Shown: positions 52,049 through 61,058, numbered from the stretch's first letter. The stretch: 64,000 nucleotides of DNA from Galbibacter sp038433465 (GCF_038433465.1 NZ_JAESVF010000006.1:110787-174786); one strand, 5' to 3'. Made by a program: numbers and translations. Notes: a model not told the origin generated them from the sequence alone.

Positions 52049-52074
52049 AAAGTTTAAACAATAATACATACGCC

Positions 52075-53355
52075 ATGAAACTTTGGGATAAAGGTTTTTC
52101 TACTGATAAAAAAATAGACATTTTCACTGTTGGTTCGGACAGAGAACTCGATTTAGTTATTGCCAAATACGATGTTTTAGCTTCGATTGCGCATGCCAAT
52201 ATGCTCCATAAAATTGGTTTGATAACTGAAGAAGAAGCTAAAAATTTGGTTACAGAGCTTAAAAATATTGGTGTTACTATCGACGAAGGAACGTTCACTA
52301 TTGACGATTCTTTTGAAGATGTACATTCTAAAATTGAGTTTTTACTTACCGAAAGACTTGGCGATACTGGAAAGAAAATTCACACGGCACGTTCTCGAAA
52401 CGACCAAGTTTTGGTGGCTGTAAATTTATATTTAAAAGAAGAACTTGCTCAAATAAAGCAAAGTATAAAAGAGCTTTTTGATGTGTTAATAGGTCTTGCT
52501 GAAAAGTATCAAAGAACTTTACTCCCAGGATACACACACTTACAAATTGCCATGCCTTCATCATTTGGGTTGTGGTTTTCTGCCTATGCTGAAGGTCTTA
52601 TTGACGATTTATATTTTATCGATGCTGCGTACAAAACTGTAAATCAAAACCCGTTAGGAAGTGCCGCTGGTTACGGAAGCTCCTTCCCTATTGATCGGGA
52701 TTTCACAACAAATGCACTTCAGTTTGAATCATTAAAATACAATGTTGTTGCTGCACAAATGAGTCGCGGAAAATCTGAAAAAAGTACTGCTTTTGGATTG
52801 AGCAGTGTTGCATCTACACTTGCAAAAATGTCGATGGATATTTGTTTGTATATGAGTCAGAATTTCGACTTTATCACTTTTCCAGATGAACTTACTACAG
52901 GTTCGAGCATTATGCCACATAAAAAAAACCCAGACGTTTTTGAGCTTATCCGAGGAAAATGTAATAAAATTCAGGCGGTTCCAAACCAATTAGCAATGCT
53001 TACCACCAATTTACCAAGTGGTTATCACAGAGATTTACAGCTTACCAAAGAAATTATAGTACCTGCAATTCAAGAGTTAAAATCGTGCTTAGAAATGCTT
53101 ACATTCTCTATTAAAAATGTAATTGTAAAAGAAAATATTTTAGATGATAAAAAATACGATTACCTTTTCAGTGTAGACACTTTAAACGATTTGGTTTTGA
53201 GTGGCATACCTTTTAGAGATGCGTACAAAAAAATGGGAGAAGAAATACAACGAGGAGAATTCACTCCAAAAAGAGATATTTCTCACAGTCATAAAGGAAG
53301 TTTAGGCAATCTTTGTTTAGATGAAATTAAGGCAAAAATGGAAAAACTCTTTTAA
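52075..53355 (+). CDS. argH: Argininosuccinate lyase
   Basis: 426 residues. Splits argininosuccinate into arginine and fumarate. Family signature GSSIMPHKKNP is present, along with KIHTARSRNDQV, LPGYTHLQIAMP and QNPLGSAAGYGSSFPIDR. It is the last gene of the arginine cluster, separated from argE by a 357-base gap, with its own promoter-like box, so it may be transcribed independently. Start ATG gives MKLWDKGFSTDK, the family's usual start. Confidence 0.94.
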   Translation: MKLWDKGFSTDKKIDIFTVGSDRELDLVIAKYDVLASIAHANMLHKIGLITEEEAKNLVTELKNIGVTIDEGTFTIDDSFEDVHSKIEFLLTERLGDTGKKIHTARSRNDQVLVAVNLYLKEELAQIKQSIKELFDVLIGLAEKYQRTLLPGYTHLQIAMPSSFGLWFSAYAEGLIDDLYFIDAAYKTVNQNPLGSAAGYGSSFPIDRDFTTNALQFESLKYNVVAAQMSRGKSEKSTAFGLSSVASTLAKMSMDICLYMSQNFDFITFPDELTTGSSIMPHKKNPDVFELIRGKCNKIQAVPNQLAMLTTNLPSGYHRDLQLTKEIIVPAIQELKSCLEMLTFSIKNVIVKENILDDKKYDYLFSVDTLNDLVLSGIPFRDAYKKMGEEIQRGEFTPKRDISHSHKGSLGNLCLDEIKAKMEKLF

Positions 53356-53371
53356 CAAACTGAATATTAAG

Positions 53372-53379
53372 TATCTTTG
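53372..53379 (+). promoter_or_regulatory. -7 promoter box of the PorT-like gene (TATCTTTG)
   Basis: A perfect TAnnTTTG 19 bases before the ATG at 53399. No TTG at the usual -33 distance was found. Confidence 0.5.
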
Positions 53380-53398
53380 ATTTTAAACTAATTATACG

Positions 53399-54166
53399 AT
53401 GGGGCAAAACATTAAAAATTCTAAATCTATATTTCTAACGAGTCTACTATTTGTTTTTTTAATGTTTGTTCCTGTGGCAACGCACGCTCAAGCTGCAATA
53501 TTAGCTGCCTTATTTGGAGATAAAGTAGCTTCGGAAAAGTTTAATTTAAGTATGGAAATTGGTGTTCCGCTAACTAATTATAGCAATATCGAGGGCAATA
53601 AACCTAATTTGGGTGTCAACTTTGGAATTGCTGGAAACATCAAGCTTACCGAGAGTTGGACCATTAGCCCTACCGCCTATTTTTTATCTAAGAGAAGTTT
53701 TGATATAGAGTCGTTTTCACTTGACAGCCCAGACGCTTATTTGAATGAAGTTTATAAAGACGCTCCTGCAACCATCGATTTGAATTATATTCAAGTTCCA
53801 ATTTTTATATACTACAACATTCCAAACACAAAATTACGTGCAGGTTTAGCGCCTCAAATGTCTTTTAAGCAAAATGTCGACGCTACATTTAGTGCCGAAG
53901 TTGGAGATTTTAAACAGAAAATTGGAACTCGCGTAAACGATATCGATTATGGTTTTATTGCCAGTTTGAGTTATTACCTTCAGTATAAAAGATACGGAAA
54001 AGGATTGTACGTTTCTTTACGATACAGTCAAGGTTTAACAGATGTTTTCAAAGATTCTTTTATCGACGGAAACAACAAAAGTCATTACCTGTCTTTCAAC
54101 ATCACGTTACCTTTTATCACTGATGAGTTAGCTCAGAAAAATTTAAAAACCAAACCGAAATCTTAA
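53399..54166 (+). CDS. Outer membrane beta-barrel protein, PorT-like
   Basis: 255 residues with a signal peptide (residues 1-31, ending THAQA). The mature part has alternating strands such as YFLSKRSFDIESFS, IDLNYIQVPIFIYYNI and LRAGLAPQMSF, typical of Bacteroidota PorT/OmpW-size barrels. The final KYRYGKGLYVSLRYSQGL resembles a terminal strand. A porin or assembly function is possible but unproven. It follows argH by 43 bases and converges with the FMN reductase gene. Confidence 0.75.
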   Translation: MGQNIKNSKSIFLTSLLFVFLMFVPVATHAQAAILAALFGDKVASEKFNLSMEIGVPLTNYSNIEGNKPNLGVNFGIAGNIKLTESWTISPTAYFLSKRSFDIESFSLDSPDAYLNEVYKDAPATIDLNYIQVPIFIYYNIPNTKLRAGLAPQMSFKQNVDATFSAEVGDFKQKIGTRVNDIDYGFIASLSYYLQYKRYGKGLYVSLRYSQGLTDVFKDSFIDGNNKSHYLSFNITLPFITDELAQKNLKTKPKS

Positions 54167-54702
54167 CTTAGTTTTTTAAGAAAATCATCCAATTGTTCTT
54201 GGTGTTTTTGCTTTAATTCTTCATTTACAATAACACCCTTCTTTTTAGAAAAATTCTCTTCATAAGAAGGTAATGAAAAAATATTTTCGACAACTGCTCC
54301 AAATCTTGGTAAAGTTTGTTCAGTAATTGTTATTGAAGAAATAGCTCCTCTTTTTCCTGCAGATGTCCCCATTAAAAAAACAGGTTTATCTTGTAGAAAT
54401 TTGTATTCCACACGCGAAAGCCAATCGAGTAAATTTTTAAAATATGCCGAAGGATTTCCGTTGTGTTCATTCACACTAATCACCACACCATCAGCCTCTA
54501 AAAAATCGTCTTTTAATTCGATTAAAGAGTTTTTATATCCATTTTCACGTTCTTCATCTTCACTAAACATAGGAAAAGGCATATTTGCCATATTCAGCAA
54601 TTGAATATCAAAATCGTCTATCAAAGAAACTGTATATTTTACCAATTCGTAATTTATCGAAGTCGAAGAATTACTTCCTGCAAAAGCAATAATTTTTTTC
54701 AT
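54163..54702 (-). CDS. NAD(P)H-dependent FMN reductase-like oxidoreductase
   Basis: 179 residues. Flavodoxin-like NADPH-dependent FMN reductase: AFAGSNSSTSINYELVKYTV (FMN phosphate loop), VVISVNEHNGNPSAYFKNLLDWLSR and FLMGTSAGKRGAISS. It likely reduces quinones or azo compounds. Its stop overlaps the convergent PorT-like gene by 4 bases. Cytoplasmic, single gene. Confidence 0.87.
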   Translation of the reverse strand: MKKIIAFAGSNSSTSINYELVKYTVSLIDDFDIQLLNMANMPFPMFSEDEERENGYKNSLIELKDDFLEADGVVISVNEHNGNPSAYFKNLLDWLSRVEYKFLQDKPVFLMGTSAGKRGAISSITITEQTLPRFGAVVENIFSLPSYEENFSKKKGVIVNEELKQKHQEQLDDFLKKLS

Positions 54703-54810
54703 GTGTAAAAATGTTTATTTTCTATAACTCACAACAATTTACTAATCTTTTTCTAGATAATACACTAGATTTTGTACTTTTAAAAAGAAAACATTATTTA
54801 CCCTACTCCA

Positions 54811-55701
54811 ATGAAAAATATTGAAAAACTAACCATAAAAAACCGTTTTCTTCAAATAGAAATCACTAAAATTGGCGCCGAAATTTGCAGTATTAAAAAC
54901 AATGAAAATCAAGAGTTTATATGGCAAGCAAATCCAGCGATTTGGGGAAGCTCTGCTCCTGTTTTATTTCCTATAATTGGCGGCCTCAAAAACAATGAGT
55001 TTTATTACGAAGGAAAGGCATACAGTGTTCCAAAGCATGGTTTTATAAGGCATAACGAAGATTTAACTGTTATAAATCATTTAGAAAGCTCCATTACTTT
55101 TCAGTATAAATACAATACTGAAACACTTAAAAACTACCCGTTTAAATTTGATTTTCAACTTACTTTTTCTGTTACTGAAAAAACTGTAACCGTTTCACAT
55201 AAAATTACAAACGACGGTACGAATGATTTGTTGTTTTCTTTGGGAGGACATCCTGCTTTTAAATGTCCGCTAACGGAAAATGAAAACTATGAAGATTACT
55301 TTTTAGAGTTTGAACATTCAGAAACTAGCGACCGCTATTTAATAAATGAAAAAGGACTTCAAAACGGAAAAACAGCTCCATGTTTGCAAAACACAGATAC
55401 TTTGCCGTTAAATCATGAATTATTCAGCAATGATGCGTTGATTTTTAAAGATTTAAAATCTAGAAAAATTAGTTTAGCGCATCAAAAAAATGGGAAAGTA
55501 CTAACGGTTTCTTATCCAGATTTTAACTACGTTGGTATTTGGGCAAAACCAAATGGCGATTTTGTGTGCATCGAACCTTGGTTAGGAATAACCGACCATA
55601 ACGACACTACGGGCGTTTTCTCTCAAAAAGAAGGAATTTTAAGCTTAGCGCCTCAAAAAGAATTTATAGCAAGTTATGCTATAGAAATTTATAGAGCGTA
55701 A
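54811..55701 (+). CDS. Aldose 1-epimerase family protein (LacX-like)
   Basis: 296 residues. Galactose mutarotase-like fold: KIGAEICSIKN, WQANPAIWGSSAPVLFPIIGGLKNNEF, KHGFIRHNED (one catalytic His), SLGGHPAFKCPL (second His), and GIWAKPNGDFVCIEPWLGITDHND with the catalytic Glu. It belongs to the aldose 1-epimerase group, of unknown sugar substrate. Followed by a strong terminator. Single gene. Confidence 0.87.
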   Translation: MKNIEKLTIKNRFLQIEITKIGAEICSIKNNENQEFIWQANPAIWGSSAPVLFPIIGGLKNNEFYYEGKAYSVPKHGFIRHNEDLTVINHLESSITFQYKYNTETLKNYPFKFDFQLTFSVTEKTVTVSHKITNDGTNDLLFSLGGHPAFKCPLTENENYEDYFLEFEHSETSDRYLINEKGLQNGKTAPCLQNTDTLPLNHELFSNDALIFKDLKSRKISLAHQKNGKVLTVSYPDFNYVGIWAKPNGDFVCIEPWLGITDHNDTTGVFSQKEGILSLAPQKEFIASYAIEIYRA

Positions 55702-55707
55702 AAATGA

Positions 55708-55746
55708 AAACAGTCCTATGATTTAAAATCATAGGACTGTTTTTTA
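55708..55746. terminator. Terminator after the epimerase gene
   Basis: CAGTCCTATGATTT (55711-55724) pairs with AAATCATAGGACTG (55726-55739) with an A between; A-runs and T-runs flank it, so it can work in both directions. It starts 7 bases after the stop. Confidence 0.9.
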
Positions 55747-55827
55747 ATAATCGATATATTCTTGAATTTATCTACTGTCGAAATAAGTCAATTTTAATTA
55801 ACTATAATACTTTTCTTTTTAGTTGTA

Positions 55828-56002
55828 TTTTCATTTTTGTCTTGACACAAAAACGAAACAAAAAAGTCAAGACTGCTTTAAAAAGTATAAGAAAATCTAC
55901 GGAACCATCTTCCACAGATAAAAAGAACTCGCTATGCTCAGACAGCTTTTTATCTTTTTACCAACACTGCTTCCTCGATTTTTAATACTTTTTAAATATG
56001 TC
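55828..56002. repeat. Structured intergenic repeat, copy B (about 175 bp)
   Basis: Same element as 37798-37971 and in the same orientation, about 90% identical, with the GTCTTGAC/GTCAAGAC stem (55839-55846 with its partner near 55866) and the AGATAAAAAG/CTTTTTATCT stem preserved. Changes in the loops (CTACGCTCAAAC to CTATGCTCAGAC) leave both stems intact. It lies between convergent genes. Confidence 0.8.
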
Positions 56003-56043
56003 CGTTTTATATATTCATTAAAAATATTAACATCAATAATTCA

Positions 56044-57444
56044 TTACACGTGCAATGCTCTGTCTTCTGTTGCGGCCAAAGCAGCTTCTTTTACAGCTTC
56101 TGCATAGGTTGGATGCGCATGACTCATACGTGAAATATCTTCAGCACTCGCTCTAAATTCCATTGCAGTTACCGCTTCAGAAATTAAATCGGCTGTACGA
56201 GCTCCAATCATATGAACACCTAAAACTTCATCGGTTTCAGCATCAGCAAGAATTTTTACAAATCCATCGATATCCATACTTGCACGCGCTCTTCCTAAGG
56301 CACGCATCGGAAATTGTCCTGCTTTGTATTTTACACCAGCTTCTTTTAATTGCTCTTCAGTTTTTCCAACTGCGGCAACCTCTGGCCAAGTATATACAAC
56401 TCCAGGAATTAAATTATAATCAATATGTGGTTTTTGTCCAGCTAAACTTTCAGCAACCAAAACCCCTTCTTCTTCAGCTTTGTGCGCCAACATCGCACCT
56501 TTAATTACATCACCAATAGCATAAATATTTGCTACATTAGTCTGTAAATGGTCGTTTACTTCTACTTGACCTCTTTCGTTAACTTTTACACCCGCATTGT
56601 CTAAATTAAGACCATCTGTATAAGGACGTCTTCCTACAGAAACCAAACAGTAATCTCCTTCAAAAGAAACTTCTTTTCCTTTCTTATCGTCTGCTTTTAC
56701 AGTTACTGAATTCCCTTTACGGGTTACTTCTTTTACTTTATGTGAAGTGAAAAACTTCATTCCTTTTTTCTTCAAGGCACGTTGTAATTCTTTTGAAAGT
56801 CCACCGTCCATTGTAGGAATAATTCTGTCCATATATTCAATAACAGAAACTTCTGCTCCTAAACGGCTGTACACTTGCCCTAATTCCAAACCAATTACAC
56901 CACCACCAATAATGATAAGGTGTTTTGGAATTTCTTTTAATTTTAAAGCTTCAGTTGAAGTAATTACGCGTTCTTTATCTATTTCAATAAAAGGAAGCGT
57001 AGAAGGCTTAGAACCTGTAGCAATGATAATTTTCTTTGCTTCAATTTCTTCGTTCTTCTCTCCTTTTATTTCAATATGAGTAGCATCTTTAAAACTTCCT
57101 ATTCCGTGGTAAACATCAATTTTATTTTTGTTCATCAAGAAATCGATACCACTTGTAGTTTGGTCTACTACGCCTTGCTTACGTGCTATCATTTGTTCTA
57201 AATTCACCTTCACTTCTCCAGGAATTTCAATTCCGTGCTCTTTAAAATGACTAATAGCATCGTCGTAATGATGTGAAGAATCTAGAAGTGCTTTAGAAGG
57301 GATACACCCTACATTTAAACAAGTTCCCCCTAAAGTATTGTACTTTTCTATAATAGCTGTTTTCATCCCCAATTGTGCACAACGTATTGCTGCAACATAA
57401 CCTCCGGGTCCTGAGCCTATAACGGCCACATCGTATGAATTCAT
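56044..57444 (-). CDS. lpdA: Dihydrolipoyl dehydrogenase
   Basis: 466 residues. FAD disulphide oxidoreductase, the E3 component of 2-oxoacid dehydrogenase and glycine cleavage complexes. FAD-binding GSGPGGYVAAIRCAQLG, redox cysteines Cys42 and Cys47 (GGTCLNVGCIPSK), NAD-binding GGGVIGLELGQVYSRLG and the catalytic HAHPTYAEAVKEAA. No E1 or E2 gene is nearby. Start ATG standard; a 128-base gap separates it from the upstream Lrp gene. Confidence 0.95.
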   Translation of the reverse strand: MNSYDVAVIGSGPGGYVAAIRCAQLGMKTAIIEKYNTLGGTCLNVGCIPSKALLDSSHHYDDAISHFKEHGIEIPGEVKVNLEQMIARKQGVVDQTTSGIDFLMNKNKIDVYHGIGSFKDATHIEIKGEKNEEIEAKKIIIATGSKPSTLPFIEIDKERVITSTEALKLKEIPKHLIIIGGGVIGLELGQVYSRLGAEVSVIEYMDRIIPTMDGGLSKELQRALKKKGMKFFTSHKVKEVTRKGNSVTVKADDKKGKEVSFEGDYCLVSVGRRPYTDGLNLDNAGVKVNERGQVEVNDHLQTNVANIYAIGDVIKGAMLAHKAEEEGVLVAESLAGQKPHIDYNLIPGVVYTWPEVAAVGKTEEQLKEAGVKYKAGQFPMRALGRARASMDIDGFVKILADAETDEVLGVHMIGARTADLISEAVTAMEFRASAEDISRMSHAHPTYAEAVKEAALAATEDRALHV

Positions 57445-57571
57445 AGTATGTTTTTAATGTAACTTATATTGTTAGATAATAACAAAAATACAAATGTTTA
57501 TGGGAAGCCTACTATGTATTTTTCTAAAATTTTTAATCGATAAAAAGGATAACGTTATAAAACTAACAGAT

Positions 57572-58030
57572 TTAAGGGGTAAGTACGGTTGAGTTCTTAA
57601 CTTCCTCTATCATAAAAATACTGTGGGTACTTCCAATGTGTTTTAAAGAGGTTAATTTGGTCGTCATAAATTCTCGGTAAGCAACCATTCCTGCAACGTT
57701 AACTTTTAAGATATAATCGTAATCACCACTTACATGGTAACACTCTAAAACTTCAGGTAGTTTTTTTACTTCGCGTTCGAAACTTTCGATATGCTCTTTG
57801 GTATGTTGTACCAGTCGAACATGACAAAAAACGACAAAAGCTTTGTTTATTCTTTTCTTGTCTAAAAGTGCGGTATACCCCTTTATAACTCCTTCTTTCT
57901 CAAGTTTTTTTATACGCTCGTAAACGGCGGTTTTAGAAAGGTTTAATTTTAAAGAAAGTGCTTTAGTAGTTTGTTTGGCATCTTTCTGTAATAATTCTAA
58001 GAGTTCTTTATCGATAGCATCAAAAGTCAT
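57572..58030 (-). CDS. Lrp/AsnC family transcriptional regulator
   Basis: 152 residues. wHTH (about 1-60: DAIDKELLELLQKDAKQTTKALSLKLNLSKTAVYERIKKL is its pattern) followed by the AsnC ligand domain. It is divergent from a Cys/Met-type PLP enzyme and likely controls it, as amino-acid sensing Lrp proteins often regulate adjacent catabolic genes. An inverted repeat TTGAA-N5-TTCAA (58136-58150) in the shared region could be its site. It differs from the Lrp at 15129 in sequence. Confidence 0.88.
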   Translation of the reverse strand: MTFDAIDKELLELLQKDAKQTTKALSLKLNLSKTAVYERIKKLEKEGVIKGYTALLDKKRINKAFVVFCHVRLVQHTKEHIESFEREVKKLPEVLECYHVSGDYDYILKVNVAGMVAYREFMTTKLTSLKHIGSTHSIFMIEEVKNSTVLTP

Positions 58031-58190
58031 AACTGAAAAATATTCATTTTAAATAAACTTCTTTCTACAAATTTAATTTTTTATACTGATAAAAATAAAT
58101 CCTATAGAATAATTATCTATTTATTGTTTATATGATTGAATTTTATTCAAGGATACACTTATTTTGATACTAAATAAATCCATTGAAATT

Positions 58191-59393
58191 ATGAAATTTA
58201 ATCCCGCAGACAATATTCAAGACTTGCAATATTTTGGAGAATTTGGAGGTGTTAACCCTTCTATTTCCGACTCTTCGACCTATACTTTTTTATCAGCAAA
58301 AACAATGTTCGACACCTTTGAAGGAAACACCGAAGGTTGCTATTTGTACAGTCGTCATTCTTCACCTTCAAACTTATATTTAGGTGAAGCACTTGCCGCA
58401 CTCGAAGGTACCGAAACTGCCAATGTTACCGCATCTGGAATGGGTGCCATTACAGCTGTCATCATGCAATTGTGCAATGCTAACGACCATATAGTTTCTA
58501 GCCGAACAATTTACGGAGGAACGTATGCTTTTATGAAAAATTTCCTGCCGAAATTCAATATTGCAACTTCATTTGTAGATACCACCAATCTTGAAAAAGT
58601 TGAAGCTGCGATTACCGAGAACACAAAAATGATTTACTGTGAAACCATTAGCAATCCGCTATTGGAAATTGCAGACATCAAAGGACTTGCAGCAATTGCT
58701 AAAAAGCACAATATTCCGTTGGTAGTCGACAATACTTTTTCTCCACTTACGGTTGCTCCTGCCAAACTTGGTGCCGATATCGTAATCCATAGTCTTACCA
58801 AATTCATCAACGGAAGTAGCGATGCTGTTGGTGGCGTGGTTTGTGGTACTGCCGATTTCTGCTTGAGTTTAAAAGACGTAAACGATGGCGCTGGTATGCT
58901 TTTAGGTAGTACGATGGACAGCCTTAGAGCAGCTTCTATTTTAAAAAACATGCGTACACTACACATCAGGATTAAAAAGCATAGTGAAAATGCGCTTTAT
59001 TTAGCTGAAAATTTTGAAAAAGACGGATTTAAAGTTGTGTATCCAGGACTAACATCACACGTTGGACACGAAGTGATAAAAAAGCAAATGAATGAAGAAT
59101 ACGGTTTTGGAGGCATGTTAACAGTTGATGTTGGATCGATTGAAAAAGCCAATGCTTTGATGGAGAAAATGCAAGAGAAAAATCTTGGGTACCTTGCAGT
59201 TAGCTTAGGCTTTTACAAAACATTATTTAGTGCTCCTGGAAGTTCTACTTCTTCTGAAATTCCATTAGAAGAACAAAAAGAAATGGGATTATCTAATGGT
59301 TTAATTCGCTTTTCTATTGGGTTGGATAACGATATTGAACGTACTTACCAAATGATGAAAACTTGCATGAAAGAGCTTGAAATACTTAATTAA
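58191..59393 (+). CDS. Cys/Met metabolism PLP-dependent enzyme (trans-sulphuration family)
   Basis: 400 residues from the ATG at 58191; a TTG at 58164 would add nine residues. PLP Lys204 is in HSLTKFINGSSDAVGG, with YSRHSSPSNLYLGEALAALEG, ETISNPLLEIADI and the final SIGLDNDIERTY. It belongs to the gamma-lyase/synthase class. The place of the catalytic Cys of methionine gamma-lyase (YGCT) has Gly (YGGTYAF), so a gamma-lyase label is not safe. Divergent from the Lrp gene, probably its target. Ends in a hairpin. Confidence 0.82.
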   Translation: MKFNPADNIQDLQYFGEFGGVNPSISDSSTYTFLSAKTMFDTFEGNTEGCYLYSRHSSPSNLYLGEALAALEGTETANVTASGMGAITAVIMQLCNANDHIVSSRTIYGGTYAFMKNFLPKFNIATSFVDTTNLEKVEAAITENTKMIYCETISNPLLEIADIKGLAAIAKKHNIPLVVDNTFSPLTVAPAKLGADIVIHSLTKFINGSSDAVGGVVCGTADFCLSLKDVNDGAGMLLGSTMDSLRAASILKNMRTLHIRIKKHSENALYLAENFEKDGFKVVYPGLTSHVGHEVIKKQMNEEYGFGGMLTVDVGSIEKANALMEKMQEKNLGYLAVSLGFYKTLFSAPGSSTSSEIPLEEQKEMGLSNGLIRFSIGLDNDIERTYQMMKTCMKELEILN

Positions 59394-59396
59394 GTA

Positions 59397-59442
59397 AAAA
59401 AGTATCAGTGAAACTTTTAAAATAGTTTTGCTGATACTTTTC
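59397..59442 (+). terminator. Terminator of the PLP enzyme gene
   Basis: AAAAGTATCAG (59398-59408) pairs with CTGATACTTTT (59431-59441), 22-base loop. It starts 4 bases after the stop codon. Confidence 0.75.
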
Positions 59443-59474
59443 ACATTTAAACCAATTATTTCAAAAACTTCGTG

Positions 59475-59596
59475 TTAACCTTTTTCATTAATATCTTCCA
59501 TTTTATCCATAGCGTTGATAGAGTTTATTTGTCTTAAATTCTCAGATTCTGAAAAAACTCTAAATGTAATATTAATTATTATTCTTAGTTTATTTT
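59475..59596 (-). pseudogene. Truncated duplicate of the 127-residue secreted protein gene
   Basis: On the minus strand the frame ends NSINAMDKMEDINEKG, nearly the same as the C-terminus of the gene at 59986 (NSINTMDKMEDVNEKG). Upstream, about 20 codons still align weakly (NITFRVFSES), then a stop and no start codon. The 3' flank (59443-59474) is also duplicated, so this is a remnant of a duplication of the gene's end. Confidence 0.75.
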
Positions 59597-59602
59597 AATA
59601 AT

Positions 59603-59905
59603 TTATAAAAGTGTAATAATCATTATTAGCGCAATACTTATTAGTAATGAAATCGAAAATCCTCTAATTAAATCTTTCCTTTTTTTAATCATAAAAAAAA
59701 TTAAAAGTGGCAAAGGTATAAATAGTATTATTCCAAGTAATACTGAAATAAGGTCATTAGTTATAAAAAAACTTATAGAATATAATAATTCATATAATTC
59801 GTTTTTCCCTCGTGTATGTTCACCAATAATTAAATTCACTATAGCTAAAAATAACATTATAGATATAACATGAATTATAGGTATTTTGATTTCTAATTTT
59901 TTCAT
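59603..59905 (-). CDS. Small membrane protein of unknown function
   Basis: 100 residues with about three hydrophobic segments (10-28, 45-72, 80-100). A charged stretch (KKRKDLIRG) lies between the last two. It is flanked on both sides by copies of the same duplicated 3' end, so it may have arrived with, or been bracketed by, that duplication. No family recognised. The base composition is especially AT-rich. No terminator or promoter is clear. Confidence 0.6.
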   Translation of the reverse strand: MKKLEIKIPIIHVISIMLFLAIVNLIIGEHTRGKNELYELLYSISFFITNDLISVLLGIILFIPLPLLIFFMIKKRKDLIRGFSISLLISIALIMIITLL

Positions 59906-59985
59906 TTTTTTAAGTATTTCATTTATTTACTATATATCAATGACGATACTTTTCGAATTAAACCAATTATTTCAAAAACTTCGTA

Positions 59986-60369
59986 TTAACCTTTTTCATT
60001 AACATCTTCCATTTTATCCATAGTGTTGATAGAGTTTTTCACCCTTTCAGTTAACTCATCAATATCGCTTAATTTTCCAGTAACTTTAATCGCTACATTT
60101 TCAATTTCGGATTCTAAATCATCGTTTTCTGAATTATTTTCATATTCAAACTCAATGGTAATTTCTTGACCAAGGTCTCTTCCTTGTAACATTCCTTTAA
60201 ATTCATTCCAATCAAAGTTTTTCAATTTTTCAAAATCATTAACTTTAATTTTCAATCCCGTTACAACAGTTTTCTCAGAAAGAACCGTGCTAGTCACATT
60301 ATTTTGTGCGCTTACAGCAGTAAAAACTAAGAATGCTAAAATTCCAAAAAATGTTTGTTTTACTTTCAT
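59986..60369 (-). CDS. Secreted protein of unknown function, intact parent of the duplicate
   Basis: 127 residues with a signal peptide (MKVKQTFFGILAFLVFTAVSAQ). The mature part is acidic (FEYENNSENDDLESEIENVAIKV) with a helical end (DIDELTERVKNSINTMDKM). No known family. It lies 29 bases downstream of a secreted thioredoxin-like gene and is probably co-transcribed with it. Its C-terminus and downstream flank are duplicated 511 bases further along. Confidence 0.7.
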   Translation of the reverse strand: MKVKQTFFGILAFLVFTAVSAQNNVTSTVLSEKTVVTGLKIKVNDFEKLKNFDWNEFKGMLQGRDLGQEITIEFEYENNSENDDLESEIENVAIKVTGKLSDIDELTERVKNSINTMDKMEDVNEKG

Positions 60370-60398
60370 AAATAAGAGTGTTTTAATGATTAATGCTT

Positions 60399-60851
60399 TT
60401 AATTATAGTAGGATTCTATTTGTGTTATTAAATCTTGCGGTTGTTTGATATACGTAAAAAAGCTGTCCGCTTCTCCATTTCGTTTTAACAACACCATTGT
60501 AGGCACAGATTTAATAGCGTATTGCTCACGGTATTTCTTTACGTATTCTTGATTTTTGGTGTTCTCTTTATCCAAGTCATCATAAACCTTCACCATAACA
60601 AACTTTTCAGAATACTTTTTAAACTCTTCAGTGACAAATGCATTTTTCACAATAAATCTACACGGAACACATTTTTTCATTCCGAAATAAATTATAACAT
60701 CTTTATCGAGCTCCTTCCCTAGTTGCAATCCTTCATCTACTGTCCCTGCCCATTCTATTAGTTCTACATATTCTTCGGAAGTTTTTGTTTGTGAAAAACC
60801 GACAGATATACTTCCTATAAAAAAACATACGAATACTAATTTCTGAATCAT
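60399..60851 (-). CDS. Secreted thioredoxin-like protein
   Basis: 150 residues with a signal peptide (MIQKLVFVCFFIGSISVGFSQ). The thioredoxin fold shows MKKCVPCRFIVKNAF with redox Cys61 and Cys64 and the cis-Pro loop KSVPTMVLL. It should act in the periplasm as a thiol-disulphide exchanger. Close to the DUF255/thioredoxin_7 types in Bacteroidota. First gene of a small operon with the 127-residue secreted protein. Confidence 0.85.
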   Translation of the reverse strand: MIQKLVFVCFFIGSISVGFSQTKTSEEYVELIEWAGTVDEGLQLGKELDKDVIIYFGMKKCVPCRFIVKNAFVTEEFKKYSEKFVMVKVYDDLDKENTKNQEYVKKYREQYAIKSVPTMVLLKRNGEADSFFTYIKQPQDLITQIESYYN

Positions 60852-61058
60852 GAGTTTTGATTTTAGATCAACTAATATAACTTTTTTTCGATAGAATTGC
60901 TAATTGAATATTTTCCATTTGCAAAAAACCTTGTAAAATCGTAACATTACATCCTAAACTATCTTTAGCTTACTTAAAGATGATTTATCAAACGCTATAA
61001 TTCATTTTACACTTAAAATCGGATAATAAAACCCTCTTTGAGGGATTAAATATTTTTA

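Larger units (their letters stand above)
51718..52074. other. Gap with repeat and argH promoter/leader
   Basis: 357 bases. Left part: GTTGGTA short repeats and the CTCGA palindrome at 51822-51850. Right part: -7-like box at 51969 and a hairpin at 52022-52048 in the untranslated leader of argH. No coding frame of interest. Confidence 0.7.
55702..56043. other. Gap between convergent genes: terminator and structured repeat copy B
   Basis: 342 bases. It holds the epimerase terminator (55708-55746) and structured repeat copy B (55828-56002). The rest is AT-rich with nothing recognised; no clear terminator for lpd was found. Confidence 0.7.

Noticed and set aside
58164..58190. TTG start for the PLP enzyme
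   Set aside because: Extra nine residues are not typical; the ATG at 58191 is in a better place.
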